Made by a program: the position numbers and the translations under genes. From IMG/VR virus record IMGVR_UViG_3300009593_000016, positions 1-64,000 of that record: 64,000 bases of DNA; one strand, written 5' to 3'. Of this stretch, positions 62,243 to 64,000 are shown in pieces. Each line of letters opens with the position of its first letter. The first letter of the stretch is position 1. The notes under the pieces are model-generated. The model was not told the origin of the DNA. It saw only the letters and a program-made list of their open reading frames with translations, and ran no database searches. This DNA is from a virus.

Positions 62243-62399
62243 TATCTTTGACAAATTTGGCAGTACTGTCATCAATCTCATATGTGAGGACATCAGATGG
62301 TAACCATCCCAAATCTTCGGTTAAGTCATCTGGTAGAATGATGTACAATTCGCCTGTGTGATCGTTTTCTTGGATTGTAGTAGTAAATCTTCTAGACAT
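62235..62399 (-). CDS. AbrB/MazE-like small protein (54 aa)
   Basis: The ATG at 62399 opens a 54-codon frame ending in TAA at 62235. The product reads like small proteins common in T4-like cyanophages: MSRRFTTTIQE, then TGELYIILPDDL, EDLGWLPSDVLTYE. The order beta strand - 'G-E-L-x-I-x-L-P' - 'L-G-W-x-x-G/S-D-V-L' is that of the swapped-hairpin AbrB/MazE DNA-binding fold. In that fold the short protein is a dimer that binds DNA as a transition regulator or antitoxin. No toxin gene lies next to it. Overlap with the preceding gene suggests coupled translation. Confidence 0.7.
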   Translation of the reverse strand: MSRRFTTTIQENDHTGELYIILPDDLTEDLGWLPSDVLTYEIDDSTAKFVKDTD

Positions 62400-62811
62400 T
62401 CTTTTTTCGTATTACATACCTGATCAAAGGTATATAGGTATCTATCTTTTCAACTTTACTGATATCATATGCTTTATGGTGTATCATATACCTGTCTCCG
62501 ATATACGCTGCACCGTGTGAAACTCTTTTTCCTGTGAAGTCCATTAGCAACAAATCGAAGACGTTAAGAGAATCTACGTCTAGGGTATCCTTCGAACTGT
62601 CATAGGTACACTCCCAGTCTTCTCCTTCCCACAGATCCTTCATAAAACGTCTAGCGGTGAAAGAGTAGTCTTCTTTACATTCGTGGTAACCGAGGTCTAC
62701 ACCCATATCGTACAATAGCGTGAAGCATCCCCCACCCTTCTGTTTCTTCCAAGGGCGACCAAGGTACTTCGAGTACTGCTCCTCATATTTTTTGATTAAC
62801 TTATCTGACAT
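62392..62811 (-). CDS. NlpC/P60-like (papain-fold) putative cell-wall peptidase
   Basis: The 139-aa protein has the order expected of an NlpC/P60 domain. A Cys in a helix start (GGGCFTLLYDMG, C29) is followed about 70 residues later by a beta-hairpin with His (KRVSHGAAYIGDRYMIHH, H99 and H111). In the family the Cys/His pair hydrolyses gamma-D-Glu-diaminopimelate or related peptide bonds. The usual D-C-x-G motif around the Cys is not perfect (GGGC), so the assignment is by pattern, not strict motif. In tailed phages such enzymes often sit with tail genes and open the wall during entry; lysis is the other option. AGGG stands 8 nt before the ATG. Its stop overlaps the start of the next gene by 8 nt. 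Confidence 0.6.
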   Translation of the reverse strand: MSDKLIKKYEEQYSKYLGRPWKKQKGGGCFTLLYDMGVDLGYHECKEDYSFTARRFMKDLWEGEDWECTYDSSKDTLDVDSLNVFDLLLMDFTGKRVSHGAAYIGDRYMIHHKAYDISKVEKIDTYIPLIRYVIRKKNV

Positions 62812-62878
62812 TTTTTACCCTGGGAAATTTTTTTGTATATAGGGGGACCCTAATCGCGATTTCGATAATATGCTCGTC

Positions 62879-62908
62879 CCTATACTTTTGTAGGTTACAC
62901 TAATGCAA
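62879..62908 (-). promoter_or_regulatory. candidate sigma70-type promoter before the NlpC/P60-like gene
   Basis: In the 144-bp gap between two genes, TTGCAT (62908-62903) and TATAGG (62884-62879) are separated by 18 nt. A 10-bp perfect palindrome AATCGCGATT (62852-62861) lies just downstream and could be an operator. The gap otherwise holds only AT-rich sequence. Confidence 0.4.
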
Positions 62909-62955
62909 CTTTTTTAATATGCCAAAATGTTACTTAGTGCCTACACGAGTTTGTG

Positions 62956-63189
62956 TTACTCTGCCTCATCATATTGCACGTCATAACATAACCCTTCCGC
63001 TATGAAATAGTCACACAGTTGTTGATACTGAAGGAGTTCATTATGTAGGTCACAATCTATTAAGAACTGTGCACACTCTATTTGTTCATCAGGTGGCAAA
63101 TTACCCTCATCAAGTAACTCTAACCACACTGCAATCTTACTGGGAATGTGTGTAGTCAATGTCCAAATCTCCAAAGGATTGATCTTCAT
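62956..63189 (-). CDS. hypothetical protein (77 aa)
   Basis: The product begins MKINPLEIWTLTTHIPSKIA and continues as a mostly helical acidic protein (LELLDEGNLPPDEQIE, QFLIDCDLHNELLQYQ). The pattern of a residue-rich first helix, 'DeGnLpp-dEqie', then short helices resembles small conserved phage proteins of unknown function. The start overlaps the upstream acidic gene by 53 nt; no internal Met offers a shorter form. It is probably co-transcribed with the two preceding genes. Confidence 0.55.
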   Translation of the reverse strand: MKINPLEIWTLTTHIPSKIAVWLELLDEGNLPPDEQIECAQFLIDCDLHNELLQYQQLCDYFIAEGLCYDVQYDEAE

Positions 63190-63283
63190 ATTCTATCATA
63201 GATTGTCCATCTTCGCTATCATCTTCATCTAACATATTGTCAATCCAATCTTTACTATTAATAAGGCGTAATTTGTCATCCAT
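63137..63283 (-). CDS. small acidic hypothetical protein (48 aa)
   Basis: The start chosen is the ATG at 63283, because GAGGG stands 9 nt upstream and the start overlaps the previous stop. A longer frame to 63340 lies inside the previous gene and is unlikely. The product is strongly acidic (LDEDDSEDGQ, SFGDLDIDYT) with no recognised domain. A short acidic protein in an early-type operon could bind a host enzyme, but nothing shows that. Confidence 0.55.
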   Translation of the reverse strand: MDDKLRLINSKDWIDNMLDEDDSEDGQSMIEYEDQSFGDLDIDYTHSQ

Positions 63284-63476
63284 TTGTGTTACCCTCAGTG
63301 TTGTAATTAGTGTTTGATTGTTGATACTCACTGCTCTCATAATGCGTGGAGTTTGTGTTAGTAACTCGACCCTTATTACGGTTCGAATTGTTTCTCTTTT
63401 CCCTCAAAGATTTAGGTCTATTTGACTTATACGTGTCGTTACGTTTGTAAGTCCTTCCCATTGGAAATTGTGCCAC
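63276..63476 (-). CDS. small basic hypothetical protein
   Basis: An open frame of 66 codons starts with GTG at 63476; an in-frame ATG five codons later (63461) is an alternative start. Neither has a clear Shine-Dalgarno sequence. The product is rich in Asn, Ser, Arg and Lys in its first half (RTYKRNDTYKSNRPKS) and in Asn, Thr and Ser in its second half. It has no hydrophobic segment and no recognised family. It is the first gene after the strong sigma70-like promoter. Its stop overlaps the start of the next gene (ATGGATGA), which favours a genuine coupled gene. Confidence 0.5.
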   Translation of the reverse strand: MAQFPMGRTYKRNDTYKSNRPKSLREKRNNSNRNKGRVTNTNSTHYESSEYQQSNTNYNTEGNTNG

Positions 63477-63503
63477 TATGTGACATTGTAGTGTACAACG
63501 CTA

Positions 63504-63532
63504 ATTATACAGAATTAAAGGCATATTGTAAA
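63504..63532 (-). promoter_or_regulatory. sigma70-type promoter (TTTACA-17-TATAAT)
   Basis: On the minus strand TTTACA (63532-63527) is followed after exactly 17 nt by a perfect TATAAT (63509-63504). It lies about 30-45 bp upstream of the first small gene of the right-hand operon. In T4-like marine phages such host-type promoters drive early genes, whereas structural genes use the late octamer. It therefore probably drives the small genes from 63476 leftwards early in infection. Confidence 0.7.
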
Positions 63533-63679
63533 CCCTTTTGTGTCATTTTGTGTACATCCCCTATGTGTTGACAACTCGTGCGTTACTAGATAGACTCCTA
63601 AGGTTGCTAATCCTCCGCTAGTTTATAACATTTAGTATGACCTTATTGTAGTGCTTATTATATACTTAATAGTACATAG

Positions 63680-63723
63680 TTTTCCACAATTAGATGATAC
63701 TTTTCCACACATATTGTGGAAGA
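63680..63723. promoter_or_regulatory. DnaA-box-like cluster with inverted repeat
   Basis: TTTTCCACA occurs at 63680-63688 and again at 63701-63709, exactly 21 bp apart (two helical turns). Both fit the relaxed DnaA box TTWTNCACA. An inverted near-copy, TGTGGAAGA, lies at 63715-63723. The second and third copies form a perfect 7-bp inverted repeat (TTCCACA / TGTGGAA) around CATAT. AT-rich DNA follows at once. T4-type phages are not known to depend on DnaA, so this could instead be an operator for a repressor or a binding site for a phage protein. Confidence 0.4.
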
Positions 63724-63800
63724 GATAAAATTACATAGTATATTTAATTTACCATTTATTTATTATAGCGGGGGATACTAATATGGGGGTCTATTTGATA

Positions 63801-64000
63801 CTAACTCCACTTGAGATTGTTATAATTATCATTCAATTTATCACCGTCTATATGTAAAACATTCCTGCAATCGTTCGTAGTTGGTATAAATGCGGAAGCA
63901 CATAATCGGGCAATTCTTCTTACTACGGTCTTACCATTTTGTCTTAATGTAACACGTCTATATCCATTTTCATTTAAATGTGTCTTTAATTGCCTCCATT
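63801..64000 (-). CDS. HNH endonuclease, 3' part (runs off the window)
   Basis: Only the last 65 codons are visible; the frame is open to the window edge and ends in TAG at 63803-63801. The visible residues contain GYRRVTL, a basic stretch RRIARLCASAF, then VLHIDGDKLNDNYNNLKW. That is the HNH_3 / NUMOD-associated signature (His, Asp, spaced Asn, then NL-W) of phage-borne homing-type endonucleases. The protein stops one residue after the NLKW motif, which is common for free-standing members. It probably acts as a site-specific DNA nickase or endonuclease that spreads its own gene. The N-terminus lies outside the window, so intactness cannot be judged. Confidence 0.85.
   Translation of the reverse strand, partial: WRQLKTHLNENGYRRVTLRQNGKTVVRRIARLCASAFIPTTNDCRNVLHIDGDKLNDNYNNLKWS

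Larger units (their letters stand above)
63477..63800. other. 324-bp non-coding region between HNH gene and small-gene operon
   Basis: No credible protein gene is seen on either strand. The stretch holds a DnaA-box-like cluster, a consensus-like sigma70 promoter reading left, and an AT-rich part (63721-63767). That part also contains an AATAAATA late-promoter-type octamer (63757-63764, minus strand). Two direct copies of GATACTAA lie next to GGGGG runs at 63774-63804. It looks like a regulatory region that might serve as a replication start; nothing proves that. Confidence 0.6.

Noticed and set aside
62815-62840. Plus-strand terminator-like CCCTGGG followed by T7
   Set aside because: The stem would have only three base pairs, and no plus-strand gene precedes it.
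63568-63596. Plus-strand promoter TTGACA-17-TAGACT
   Set aside because: The -35 is perfect but the -10 matches only four of six, and nothing on the plus strand follows before the window end. It could drive an unseen small RNA; the evidence is too thin to call it.
1-64000. tRNA genes, photosynthesis genes (psbA/psbD), integrase or insertion sequences
   Set aside because: I looked for cloverleaf-type CCA ends in the few gaps and for the proteins in the frames and saw none. The gaps are too short for most of these.

Overview
The window is a late (virion structural) region of a T4-like marine myovirus. It is closest in style to the cyanophages and related pelagic myoviruses. T4-type proteins are recognisable by sequence: baseplate wedge gp25, gp6 and gp8, neck gp13 and gp14, sheath terminator gp15 and small terminase gp16. 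They are mixed with proteins typical of marine T4-like phages: DUF4815, YHYH, Mtd_N-type fibre and a 2OG-Fe(II) oxygenase. The DNA is AT-rich, nearly every gene is on the minus strand, and genes are packed with 1-50 nt overlaps. No photosynthesis genes, tRNAs, integrase or CRISPR were seen, so the host (Synechococcus, Prochlorococcus, Pelagibacter or another) cannot be fixed from this window.

Transcription runs from high to low coordinates. The right end (63801-64000) holds the 3' part of an HNH endonuclease. Next comes a 324-bp non-coding stretch with a three-copy DnaA-box-like cluster and a near-consensus sigma70 promoter. Small genes follow (63476-61047): three short unknowns, an NlpC/P60-like protein, a 54-aa AbrB-like protein, a 61-aa unknown, a 2OG oxygenase and a coiled-coil protein. 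A 1258-aa structural protein with a TTG start and a possible PAAR-like spike-tip protein lead into the baseplate genes. A 50-aa gene at 56638-56790 is the only convincing plus-strand gene.

The centre is gp25 - gp6 - an 8862-codon gene - a YHYH/Ig protein - a 556-aa protein ending in a cupredoxin-like domain - a 624-aa beta-repeat protein - gp8 - a 2397-aa DUF4815 protein. The 8862-codon ORF alone fills 41% of the window. It is a mosaic with a baseplate-type N-terminus, GGxGY beta repeats, YHYH, an EF-hand loop, a propeller-like part, two LamG-like domains, seven helical modules, 24 copies of a Cys/His 'YPR' repeat and a C-terminal Ig-like domain.

After a hairpin-leader mini-operon of coiled-coil proteins and a strong terminator come a 2134-aa Mtd_N-type fibre and the neck/terminase genes 13-14-15-16. 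The left end (3509-2) is a cassette of small late genes. Three open reading frames there carry a start M-[K/L]-S-F-x3-[I/L]-x-[E/D]. This resembles the capsid-targeting sequence of T4 internal head proteins, two of them with a gp21-type I-x-E cleavage site. They include a histone-H1-like Lys/Ala-rich protein and a 32-aa CCHC zinc-knuckle protein, which suggests a set of DNA-binding proteins packaged in the head. The window closes with a small membrane protein and a thermonuclease.

T4-type late promoters ([N]ATAAATA, four of them perfect TATAAATA) precede many of these genes, and sigma70-like promoters occur only near the right end.
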